From Gammaproteobacteria bacterium UBA7803 (GTDB lineage Bacteria; Pseudomonadota; Gammaproteobacteria; Pseudomonadales; Azotimanducaceae): a DNA stretch of 64,000 bases. The notes under the pieces are model-generated. The model ran no database searches. It was not told the DNA's origin and saw nothing but the letters and a program-made list of their open reading frames with translations. Numbering within the stretch: position 1 is the first letter of the stretch; every line of letters starts with the position of its first letter. Made by a program: the position numbers and the translations under genes. Location of the stretch: assembly GCA_002480525.1 (NCBI GenBank), contig DLCH01000056.1, forward strand, positions 1-64,000, in the 5' to 3' direction. This document shows, piece by piece, positions 26,205 to 33,577 of the stretch.

Positions 26205-26795
26205 ATGTCGGCCATGTCCGTTCGCGCCACGCTCATCGTTCTCCTCGGCGTCGCCGTGCTGATCGCGGGGGCCCGGGTCGGCTTTCCGCTGCCCGGCACC
26301 GACGTGCCTCAGACGGGTCAGACGCTCGCCGTCCTGCTCGTCGGCGCCCTGGCCGGGCCGGTGCCGGGCACGGCAGCGGTGGGCCTCTACCTGCTGGCCG
26401 GCGCCGCCGGGCTGCCGGTGTTCGCCGACGGGGCGTCGGGTCTGGCGGCCCTGACCGGGGCCACCGGCGGTTTCCTGGTGTCATTTCTGCCGGCCGCAGC
26501 GGCGGCGGGTCACGTCACCCGCCGGCTGGTGGACGCGCCCGGCTCCCGCTGGCGGCGCGGCGCGCTGCTGTGGCTGGCGCTCGCCGCCTGCCACGGCCTC
26601 GTCCTGGCCGGCGGCTGGCTGCGGCTGTCCCTGCTGCTCGGTCCGGCGGACGCCTACGCCGCCGGCGTCGCGCCGTTCCTGTACGGCGCCGCCGCCAAGA
26701 CGCTGGCCGCGACCCTGGCGATCGCCGCCCTCACGCCGGCCTTGCGCAGCGACCGGCCACATCGTGTAGCATCCTTGGGCAACTCCTCCGGCTGA
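26205..26795 (+). CDS. bioY: BioY family biotin transporter S-component
   Basis: Substrate-binding membrane component for biotin uptake. The 196-residue protein has about six hydrophobic segments and BioY features: PLPGTDVPQTGQTLAVLLVG near residue 28 (the conserved 'P.T.QTL.VLL.G' stretch), GAAGLPVFADGASG near 67 and the adjoining TGGFLVSF. No EcfA/EcfT genes are nearby, so it may act alone or use shared energising subunits. Two in-frame ATGs (26205, 26214) are possible. It is divergent from thrS with only 83 nt between. Confidence 0.9.
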   Translation: MSAMSVRATLIVLLGVAVLIAGARVGFPLPGTDVPQTGQTLAVLLVGALAGPVPGTAAVGLYLLAGAAGLPVFADGASGLAALTGATGGFLVSFLPAAAAAGHVTRRLVDAPGSRWRRGALLWLALAACHGLVLAGGWLRLSLLLGPADAYAAGVAPFLYGAAAKTLAATLAIAALTPALRSDRPHRVASLGNSSG

Positions 26796-26804
26796 AGCAG
26801 CGCC

Positions 26805-27572
26805 ATGCTCAGCGATCTCGTCGACGCCTACCCGGAACTCACCGCCGTCGTGGTGCTGGCCCTGGGGTTCGTGCTCGGCAAGCTCGCCGAGGCGGCCGCA
26901 CGCCAGGCCCTGACCCTCGCGGACCGTCTGGTCGCCCGCTACGGCACCCGCCAGCAGACCCTGTTCTCGCCGCTGTTCCAGCGGGTCGTGGGCCTGTTCA
27001 CCTACGGCACGGTGCTGGTGATCGCCGTGATCATCGCCGTCCGGCTGCTGGACATCGAACAGCTCTCGGCCTGGCTCGACGGCGCGCTGGCCTATGCGCC
27101 CCGCTTCGTGGTCGGCCTGTTCATCATCGGCATCGGCAACGTGGTCGGCGCGCTGCTGCGCAACCTCACCGCCGGCCTGACCGGTGACGGCGACGCCGAC
27201 GCGCTGGTACCGCGCCTGGTGCACGCCTCGGTGGTTACCGTCGCGGTGATTACGGGCCTGCAGCAGCTCGGCATCGACATCTCCTTCATCACCCAGCTCG
27301 CCCTGGTGCTGCTGGCGGCTCTGGTCGGCGGCCTGTCGCTGGCGTTCGCCCTGGGGGCCCGCCAGTACGTGGCGAACCTGATGGCCCAGCCGGAGCTGAC
27401 CCGCTACGCCACCGGCGAACGGCTGCGGGTGGACGACGACGAAGGCGTGATCGTCGAGATCCACCGCACCGGCCTGGTGCTGGCCACCGACGAGGGCCTG
27501 GTGTCCGTGCCGGCGGCGCGGCTGGCGGAACAGCGGGTGGTGCGGATCACCAGCCAGCCGGTGGACGGCTGA
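26805..27572 (+). CDS. MscS-like conserved TM-helix membrane protein
   Basis: 255 residues with four or five membrane segments. It resembles the 'conserved TM helix' mechanosensitive-channel-related proteins: LGFVLGKLAEAAARQ near residue 20, FVVGLFIIGIGNVVGALLRN near 100, then LALVLLAALVGGLSLAFALGAR near 165 (glycine-rich pore-like helix) followed by a short beta-rich cytoplasmic tail (RYATGERLRVDDDEGVIVEI). Whether it gates ions or is a structural protein is unknown. It begins 9 nt after bioY and ends 4 nt before the MgtE-like regulator, so the run 26205-29707 is probably one operon. Confidence 0.8.
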   Translation: MLSDLVDAYPELTAVVVLALGFVLGKLAEAAARQALTLADRLVARYGTRQQTLFSPLFQRVVGLFTYGTVLVIAVIIAVRLLDIEQLSAWLDGALAYAPRFVVGLFIIGIGNVVGALLRNLTAGLTGDGDADALVPRLVHASVVTVAVITGLQQLGIDISFITQLALVLLAALVGGLSLAFALGARQYVANLMAQPELTRYATGERLRVDDDEGVIVEIHRTGLVLATDEGLVSVPAARLAEQRVVRITSQPVDG

Positions 27573-27576
27573 CGCC

Positions 27577-28398
27577 ATGGAAGCCGCCAACCCCCTCCGC
27601 GTCGCCTTCGCCCGCAACCATCCGGCGGAGCTGGCCGCGTTTCTCGCCGCCCAGAGCTCAACCGCCGTGGTCGAGGCGCTGAACGGTCTGCCCGCCGACG
27701 TCGGCGCCGGCGTCATCGCCCGCCTGCCCCACGGCGTGGCGACCCGCCTGCTCATGGACCAGAGCGACGAGGTGGTGTCGTCCTGGCTGGCCCGGGCCGC
27801 CCTGGACGACGCCCTCACCCTGGTTCTGCACCTCGCCCCGGAGCGCCGGGAGCGGGTGCTGGCGACCCTGCCGATCCGGCACATGCGGCGGACGCTGGAA
27901 CGGCTGGTGGTGTACCCGCGCCGAACCGTCGGCGCCCTGGTCGATCCCGGCGTCGTACGCATCACCGAGACCACCACGCTGCACGACGCCATCGCCATGC
28001 TGCGGGCCGGCGAGTACGGCGAGCTGGAGTGGATCTGGATCGTCGACGGCGACTCCCGCTATGTGGGCCTGCTGGACCTCAGCAAGGCGCTGCTCACCCA
28101 GGCGGACAACGTGCCCGTGGGCGAGCTGGCGGTGAAGCTGGAGGCGCTGCGGGCGGAGACGACGCTGGCGGCCGCCCGGGACGCGCCGGAGTGGCTGAAG
28201 CACCCGGAGCTGCCGGTGGTGGACCATCAGCAGCATCTGCTGGGAGCGCTGTCCCGGGAACGCCTGGTCGCCGCGCTGGCCGCCGACCATCCGCCCCGCC
28301 AGGGCATGATCGACGGTGTCGGCGCCCTCACCCAGGCCTACTTCCGGGTCATGGGCGCCTGCCTCGGCGGGCTGCTGGGCGGCCGGGAACGTTCCTGA
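27577..28398 (+). CDS. Free-standing MgtE intracellular-domain protein (MgtE-N plus CBS)
   Basis: 273 residues without membrane segments. Residues 1-125 look like the MgtE N-terminal superhelix (RNHPAELAAFLAAQ; EALNGLPADVGAGVIARLP), and about 130-250 are a CBS-pair-like region (VGALVDPGVVRITETTTLHDAIAML, WIVDGDSRYVGLLDLSKALL, LPVVDHQQHLLGALSRERL). This copies the cytosolic Mg2+-sensing part of MgtE without the channel. It is followed 10 nt later by a complete mgtE, so a regulatory or hetero-oligomeric subunit is a reasonable inference. Confidence 0.8.
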   Translation: MEAANPLRVAFARNHPAELAAFLAAQSSTAVVEALNGLPADVGAGVIARLPHGVATRLLMDQSDEVVSSWLARAALDDALTLVLHLAPERRERVLATLPIRHMRRTLERLVVYPRRTVGALVDPGVVRITETTTLHDAIAMLRAGEYGELEWIWIVDGDSRYVGLLDLSKALLTQADNVPVGELAVKLEALRAETTLAAARDAPEWLKHPELPVVDHQQHLLGALSRERLVAALAADHPPRQGMIDGVGALTQAYFRVMGACLGGLLGGRERS

Positions 28399-28408
28399 CG
28401 TGGCAGCC

Positions 28409-29707
28409 ATGTCGCCCGCCGGGGCCATCGAGAACGAGTACGCGCGCCGCTATCCGGCGGAAGCCGCGGAGCAGCTCGATGCGCTGCCGGCCCGCGAGCT
28501 CGCCGCCGCCACCGAGGGCCTGGAGCCCGACACCCTGGCCGTGGTGATGGAGTACCTGAGCCCCATCAAGAACGCCGGACTGTTCGAGCGCCTCGACGGC
28601 GAGCGCCAGCTCGCGGTGCTGGAGCGGGCCGCACCGCGGCTCGCCATCACCCTGCTCGGCGACATGCACGAGGCCCGCCTCGACGCGCTGCTGGCCGGGC
28701 TGCGGCCCGCCGTGCGGGAGGATCTGGAGCGGCTGCTGGCATTTCCCGACAACACCGCCGGCCGGCTCATGGACCGGGCCTACGTCGGCGCCCGGGTCAG
28801 CATGACGGTGCAGGAGGCGCTCACGCGTCTGCAGGAGTCCTCCATCCGCCGGGCCCGGTCGATGTTCGTCATCACGCCGGAACAGAAGCTGGCCGGCCGG
28901 GTCGACATCCAGGATCTCGCCCTCGCCCGCGGCGACGAGCCGCTGCGCCAGTACATGCAGCCCGTGGAAGGCGTGGTCGAGACGCTGGCCCCCCGCGAGG
29001 AGGTGGTGGATCTGCTCGACCGCACCCGGCTCGACTCGGTGCCCGTGGTGGACGCCGACGGCCGGCTCATGGGCGTCGTCCGCTACCGCAGCCTGTTCCG
29101 GGCCATCGAGGACGTGGCCACCGCGGACCTGCAGAAGATGGTGGGCGTGAGCGCCGACGAGCGCGCGCTGTCCACCCCCGGCTTCTCCGTGAAGCGACGC
29201 CTGCCCTGGCTGCACATCAACCTGCTGACCGCCTTTCTGGCAGCCGCCGTGGTCGGGCTGTTCGAGGACCTGATCGCCCAGGTCACGGCTCTGGCGGTGC
29301 TGCTGCCGGTCGTAGCCGGCCAGTCAGGCAATGCCGGTTCCCAGGCCCTGGCGGTGACCATCCGCGGCCTCGCGCTCAAGGAGATCGGCATGCGCGAGTG
29401 GCGCAAGGTGCTGAACAAGGAGCTGGTGGTGGGGGCCGTCAACGGCCTGGTGCTGGCGCTGACCTGCGGCCTGGGCGTGTACCTGTGGAGCTGGAGCCTG
29501 GGTCTCGCGCTGGTGATCGGCGTGGCCATGGTGCTGTCCATGATCGCCGCCGGCATCTCCGGCGCCCTGGTGCCGATCCTGCTGACCCGCTTCGGCCAGG
29601 ACCCGGCCACCGCCTCGTCCATCATTCTCACCACCGTTACCGACGTGGCCGGGTTCTTCTCCTTCCTGGGCACGGCGACGTTGCTGGTGTTCATGCTGCC
29701 CCAGTAG
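28409..29707 (+). CDS. mgtE: Magnesium transporter MgtE
   Basis: Mg2+-gated Mg2+ channel of the inner membrane. The 432-residue protein has the N-domain (to about 125), two CBS domains (to about 245: VSMTVQEALTRLQES, DSVPVVDADGRLMGVVRY), the connecting helix, and five membrane helices with the family motif LLPVVAGQSGNAGSQALAVT near residue 300 and TTVTDVAGFFSFLGTATLL near 410 (Asp in the pore). Start uncertain: ATG 28409 is taken; a GTG at 28400 adds three residues. It follows its truncated paralogue and is convergent with cobA. Confidence 0.93.
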   Translation: MSPAGAIENEYARRYPAEAAEQLDALPARELAAATEGLEPDTLAVVMEYLSPIKNAGLFERLDGERQLAVLERAAPRLAITLLGDMHEARLDALLAGLRPAVREDLERLLAFPDNTAGRLMDRAYVGARVSMTVQEALTRLQESSIRRARSMFVITPEQKLAGRVDIQDLALARGDEPLRQYMQPVEGVVETLAPREEVVDLLDRTRLDSVPVVDADGRLMGVVRYRSLFRAIEDVATADLQKMVGVSADERALSTPGFSVKRRLPWLHINLLTAFLAAAVVGLFEDLIAQVTALAVLLPVVAGQSGNAGSQALAVTIRGLALKEIGMREWRKVLNKELVVGAVNGLVLALTCGLGVYLWSWSLGLALVIGVAMVLSMIAAGISGALVPILLTRFGQDPATASSIILTTVTDVAGFFSFLGTATLLVFMLPQ

Positions 29708-29749
29708 CGCGCCCGCGTTGCATTCGCGCTCGCCGACACCGCCCGCCGC

Positions 29750-30529
29750 TCAGGCGAGGACGTACTCTTCCCGGACGTTGCAGACGGCCGCCATGGCGCC
29801 GGCGGCCGCGCGTGGCTGCGGCCCCATGACCAGCAGCGCCGGCGAGGTCAGACGCTGCTCCCGGACCAGCGCGGCGACGCGATCCAGGCGCCCGCTGACG
29901 CTCTGCTGGCAGGGACGCGTGGCGTGACTCACCACGGTGAACGGGGTCGCCGGCGGCTTACCGCGCGCCAGCAGTCCCGCCACGATGTCCTCGAGCAGCG
30001 ACAGACCCATGTAGATGACCACGGTCTGCCCCGGTCGGAGCAGCAGAGACCAGTCGAGCTCCAGACGGCCGTGACGGCGGTGGGCCGTGACGAACGTCAG
30101 CGCCTGGGCGTGGTCCCGATGCGTCAACGGCAATCCGAGCGCCGCGGCCGCGCCGCTGGCGGCGGTGATCCCGGGGATCACCTCCCAGGCCACCCCGGCC
30201 GCCGTCAGAGCGTCCACCTCCTCGCCGCCACGACCGAAGACGAAGCAGTCCCCGCCTTTCAGCCGGACCACGCGCCGACCCGCTCGCGCGCGCGCCACCA
30301 GCAGCCCGTTGAGGTCCTGCTGGGACATGGCGTGCACGTGCTTGCGCTTGCCGGCGTACACCCGCTCGCAGTCCCGCGGCGCCAGTGCCAGCACGGAGTC
30401 GTCCACCAGCCGGTCGTGGACCAGCACCTGCGCCTGCGCCAGGCACCGCGCCGCACGCACCGTGAGCAGGTCCGCCTCCCCCGGCCCGGCTCCCACCAGA
30501 TAGACCTTGCCGGTGTGTTCAGACGGCAT
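29750..30529 (-). CDS. cobA: Uroporphyrinogen-III C-methyltransferase
   Basis: Methylates uroporphyrinogen III at C2 and C7 to precorrin-2, the precursor of sirohaem. The 259-residue protein has GKVYLVGAGPGEADLLTVRA at the N-terminus, VHDRLVDDSVL, KRKHVHAMSQQDLNGLL near 60, VVRLKGGDCFVFGRGGEE near 85 and VIPGITAASGAAA near 115, all SUMT signatures. No CysG dehydrogenase/ferrochelatase domain is fused. It is the last gene of the nitrate assimilation operon, overlapping nasA by 11 nt, and would supply sirohaem for NirB. Confidence 0.95.
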   Translation of the reverse strand: MPSEHTGKVYLVGAGPGEADLLTVRAARCLAQAQVLVHDRLVDDSVLALAPRDCERVYAGKRKHVHAMSQQDLNGLLVARARAGRRVVRLKGGDCFVFGRGGEEVDALTAAGVAWEVIPGITAASGAAAALGLPLTHRDHAQALTFVTAHRRHGRLELDWSLLLRPGQTVVIYMGLSLLEDIVAGLLARGKPPATPFTVVSHATRPCQQSVSGRLDRVAALVREQRLTSPALLVMGPQPRAAAGAMAAVCNVREEYVLA

Positions 30530-33203
30530 GCCGCACCGCCCGCTCCGTCGAGCTTTCCTCACGGGCGATCAACGCCTTCAGCTCCGGCACGCATGAGCCG
30601 CAGTTGGTGCCGCACTCGAGCCTGCGGCCGAGATCCTCGGCGCTCGACGCGCCGGCCGCGATGGCCTGCAGAATCCGCTCCTCGCTGACGCCGAAGCAGG
30701 TACACACCAGCCGCGAGCAGTCCGCGTCCAGGCTCTCCGGGCCGGCCAGCAGACGCCAGGGCGCCTGTTCGAGCGCGCCGTCCAGCACGTCCGCGGCGAA
30801 CGATGCCGCCGGCAGCGCCCCGCGCCCGGGCGCGCAGAACGCCACCATCTCGATGGCGCCCTGCCGTTCCAGAAGCAGCCGCCGGCCCGCTTCGGACGAG
30901 TCCGAGTACTCGATGCGGTTGTCGTGGGGCTGCGCCGCACACAGTCCCGCAAGGTAATCGTCCACGTCCGCCGCGGCCTGCAGGGCGACCTCGTAACGCC
31001 AACCCGAACGCGTCGGCAGCCGCGTCCAGTAGCTGACCGGCGCCATCAGCAGGGCGGCCGGCAGTGGCCTGCGGGACGCCAGTCGCAGCCACGCTCCGAC
31101 CGCCTGCGGCCGCACAGTCACGGCGGCATGCTTGCTTTCCGGCTGGCCGGACTCCGGATCCGTGGCCGGGGCGACCAGCACGCCGACGCGACCGTTGCCG
31201 GTGAAGGGCTCACACCAGTGCATGGGCATGAAGAGGTGTCCCGGTGTGACCTCGCCGCCGGGCTCGGCCAGCGCCATCACCCGACCTCCCCCGTTGCCGA
31301 TCTCGACCAGGTCGCCGGCATCGACCCCCAGACGGGCCGCGTCTTCCGCCGCGAGCTGAACGACCGGCGACTCCGTATGACCGAACAGCCGCGGCGCCGT
31401 GCCCGTTCGGGTCATGGTGTGCCACTGGTCCCGCAGTCGGCCGGTATTGAGCACGAAGGGATGGCCGGCGCCCGGCCGCTGTCGCGGTGGGCGATGCCGC
31501 ACTGCCACCAGCCGGGCCCGTGCATCGGCATGGTAGAACCGTCCGTCGGCGAACGGGCGTTCGCCCCGGCCGGCCGATCCATCGGCCGGACAGGGCCATT
31601 GCACCGGCCCCATCGCGTCATATTGCGCGTCCGTCAGATCGGCCAGCCCGCCGAGATCGAGGTGCCGGGCACCGCCGTTCTCGAAGGCGGTCAGCGCTGC
31701 GTGCTCGCGGAAGATCTGCGGCGCGCCGGTGTACGCGAACGCCTCCTCGAAGCCCAGGCGCCGGGCGACCTGCGAGACGATCCACCAGTCCGGCCGGGCG
31801 AGCCCCGGCGCGGCGGCGAAGGGCCGCTGCCTGGAGATGCGGCGCTCGGAATTGGTCACGGTTCCGTCCTTCTCCCCCCATCCAGCCGCCGGCAGCAGCA
31901 CGTCCGCACAGGCCGTGGTGTCGGTAAGCGCCACGCAATCCGACACGACCACCAGCGGGCAACGACGCAGCGCGTCGCGGACGGCGTCGGCACGGGGCAG
32001 GCTCACGACCGGATTGGTCCCCATGATCCAGATGGCTTTCACCTCTCCGCGGGCCACCGCCTCGAACAGCGCCACGGCCTTGAGTCCCGGCGCGCGGGCC
32101 ATGGCGGGCGCCTTCCAGAATCGCCCTACCCGCTCCCGCGACGCGGGTGAGAAATCGCCGTGCGCGGCGAGCTGGCTGGCCATGCCTCCGACCTCCCGCC
32201 CGCCCATCGCGTTGGGCTGTCCGGTGAGGGAGAACGGACCCGTCCCTGCCCGGCCGATGCGCCCGGTGGCCAGGTGGCAATTGATGATGGCGTTAGCCTT
32301 GTCCGTGCCGTTGCCGGCCTGGTTCACACCCTGGGAGAACAGGGTCACCGTGCGCGGGGTGGCGGCGAACCAGCGAAAGAACGTGGCGACCGCCTGCCGG
32401 GTCAGTCCGGTCTCGCGCAGCAGCCCGGCGGCATCGTCGCGCGCGGCCGCCAGCGCCGCATCGAAGCCCGTCGTGCAGCGGTGGACGAATTCCCGGTCCA
32501 CCGCGCCCGCCCGCGCCAGGTGCGCCAGCAGACCGTTGAACAGCGCGACGTCCGAGCCGGGCCGCAATGCCAGGTGAAGATCCGCCGCCTCGCAGGTTGC
32601 CGTGCGGCGCGGGTCCACCACGACAATCTTCAACTCTCCTCGCTCCCGCCGCGCCGTCAGGCGCTGAAACAGCACCGGGTGCGCCCAGGCGGCGTTCGAG
32701 CCGACGAGCACGGCCAGCTCGCAGCGCTCAAGATCGTCGTAGTCGCAGGGCACCACGTCCTCGCCGAACGCCCGCTGATGGGCCACCACCGCGGACGCCA
32801 TGCAGAGCCGGGAGTTGGTGTCGACGTTGGCGCTGCCGACGAACCCCTTCATGAGTTTGTTGGCGACGTAGTAATCCTCGGTGAGCAGCTGCCCCGACAG
32901 ATACATGGCCACCGATTCCGGACCGTGCTCGCGCAGCGTGCCGGCAAACCCTTCGGCCACCGCGTCCAGCGCCGTCGCCCAGGACACCTCGCGGCCGCGG
33001 ACCGTCGGCGCCAGCAGCCGGCCGTCGCGCCCGACAGTGTCCGCCAGCGCGGAGCCCTTCACGCACAGCCGGCCGCGGTTGGCCGGATGATCGGGGTCGC
33101 CGGACACGGCGATCAGCGCGCCGTCGCGTGCCTCGGCGCGCACGCCGCAGCCCACGCCGCAATAGGGACAGGTGGTCCGCACGGTCGGCGCCGCCGGGGT
33201 CAT
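30519..33203 (-). CDS. nasA: Assimilatory nitrate reductase, catalytic subunit
   Basis: Reduces nitrate to nitrite in the cytoplasm with bis-MGD and 4Fe-4S. The 894-residue protein starts with the cluster motif CPYCGVGCGV near residue 12 and RLCVKGSAL near 47. Molybdopterin oxidoreductase segments follow (LMKGFVGSANVDTNSRLCMA near 120; FSQGVNQAGNGTDKANAI; GTNPVVSLPRADAV; the C-terminal HPFVLNTGRLRDQWHTMTRTG dinucleotide-binding part near 650). The last 60 residues are a BFD-like 2Fe-2S domain (LVCTCFGVSEERI...CGTNCGSCVPE). The C-terminal cluster is typical of NasA that takes electrons from an FAD reductase. No signal peptide. Overlaps nirD by ATGA. Confidence 0.95.
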   Translation of the reverse strand: MTPAAPTVRTTCPYCGVGCGVRAEARDGALIAVSGDPDHPANRGRLCVKGSALADTVGRDGRLLAPTVRGREVSWATALDAVAEGFAGTLREHGPESVAMYLSGQLLTEDYYVANKLMKGFVGSANVDTNSRLCMASAVVAHQRAFGEDVVPCDYDDLERCELAVLVGSNAAWAHPVLFQRLTARRERGELKIVVVDPRRTATCEAADLHLALRPGSDVALFNGLLAHLARAGAVDREFVHRCTTGFDAALAAARDDAAGLLRETGLTRQAVATFFRWFAATPRTVTLFSQGVNQAGNGTDKANAIINCHLATGRIGRAGTGPFSLTGQPNAMGGREVGGMASQLAAHGDFSPASRERVGRFWKAPAMARAPGLKAVALFEAVARGEVKAIWIMGTNPVVSLPRADAVRDALRRCPLVVVSDCVALTDTTACADVLLPAAGWGEKDGTVTNSERRISRQRPFAAAPGLARPDWWIVSQVARRLGFEEAFAYTGAPQIFREHAALTAFENGGARHLDLGGLADLTDAQYDAMGPVQWPCPADGSAGRGERPFADGRFYHADARARLVAVRHRPPRQRPGAGHPFVLNTGRLRDQWHTMTRTGTAPRLFGHTESPVVQLAAEDAARLGVDAGDLVEIGNGGGRVMALAEPGGEVTPGHLFMPMHWCEPFTGNGRVGVLVAPATDPESGQPESKHAAVTVRPQAVGAWLRLASRRPLPAALLMAPVSYWTRLPTRSGWRYEVALQAAADVDDYLAGLCAAQPHDNRIEYSDSSEAGRRLLLERQGAIEMVAFCAPGRGALPAASFAADVLDGALEQAPWRLLAGPESLDADCSRLVCTCFGVSEERILQAIAAGASSAEDLGRRLECGTNCGSCVPELKALIAREESSTERAVRHAV

Positions 33204-33577
33204 GGCAGCAGATACACCCAGCCGTCGCTGACCAGTGTCCGGTAGACCGGCACGGAGACATCGTCCTGCTCCAGGCAACGACCGTCGACCAGGCTGAAGT
33301 GGTGCTTGTACAGCGGCGACGCCACCACCGCCTCGCCGGCCACGTCGCCGACGATGCCCCGGGACAGCACCGGCGCGCCCCCGATCGGGTCGTAGTTGCC
33401 CAGCACGCGGACTTCCGGCGTCTCGCCGGGCAGCAGGAACACGGCCACCTGACGGCCCGGCACCTCGCTTCCGGACACCCGGCCGGCGACGCCCGCCCAC
33501 GGCACCAGGTCGTCCACGGCGCACAGCAGGCGGGCGCGCGACGGGGTCGACGGCGCATCCAGCATCGGGTCGCTCAT
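33200..33577 (-). CDS. nirD: Assimilatory nitrite reductase small subunit
   Basis: 125-residue Rieske-fold subunit of NADH-dependent sirohaem nitrite reductase. It shows VAVFLLPGETPEVRVLGNYD, then GGAPVLSRGIVGDVAGEAVVASPLYKHHFSLVDGRC (abridged), the typical NirD region. As in enterobacterial NirD, the Cys/His pairs that would hold a Rieske cluster are not complete, so the role is structural or in complex stability. Start ATG overlaps the nirB stop (ATGA), and its stop overlaps nasA likewise. Confidence 0.93.
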   Translation of the reverse strand: MSDPMLDAPSTPSRARLLCAVDDLVPWAGVAGRVSGSEVPGRQVAVFLLPGETPEVRVLGNYDPIGGAPVLSRGIVGDVAGEAVVASPLYKHHFSLVDGRCLEQDDVSVPVYRTLVSDGWVYLLP

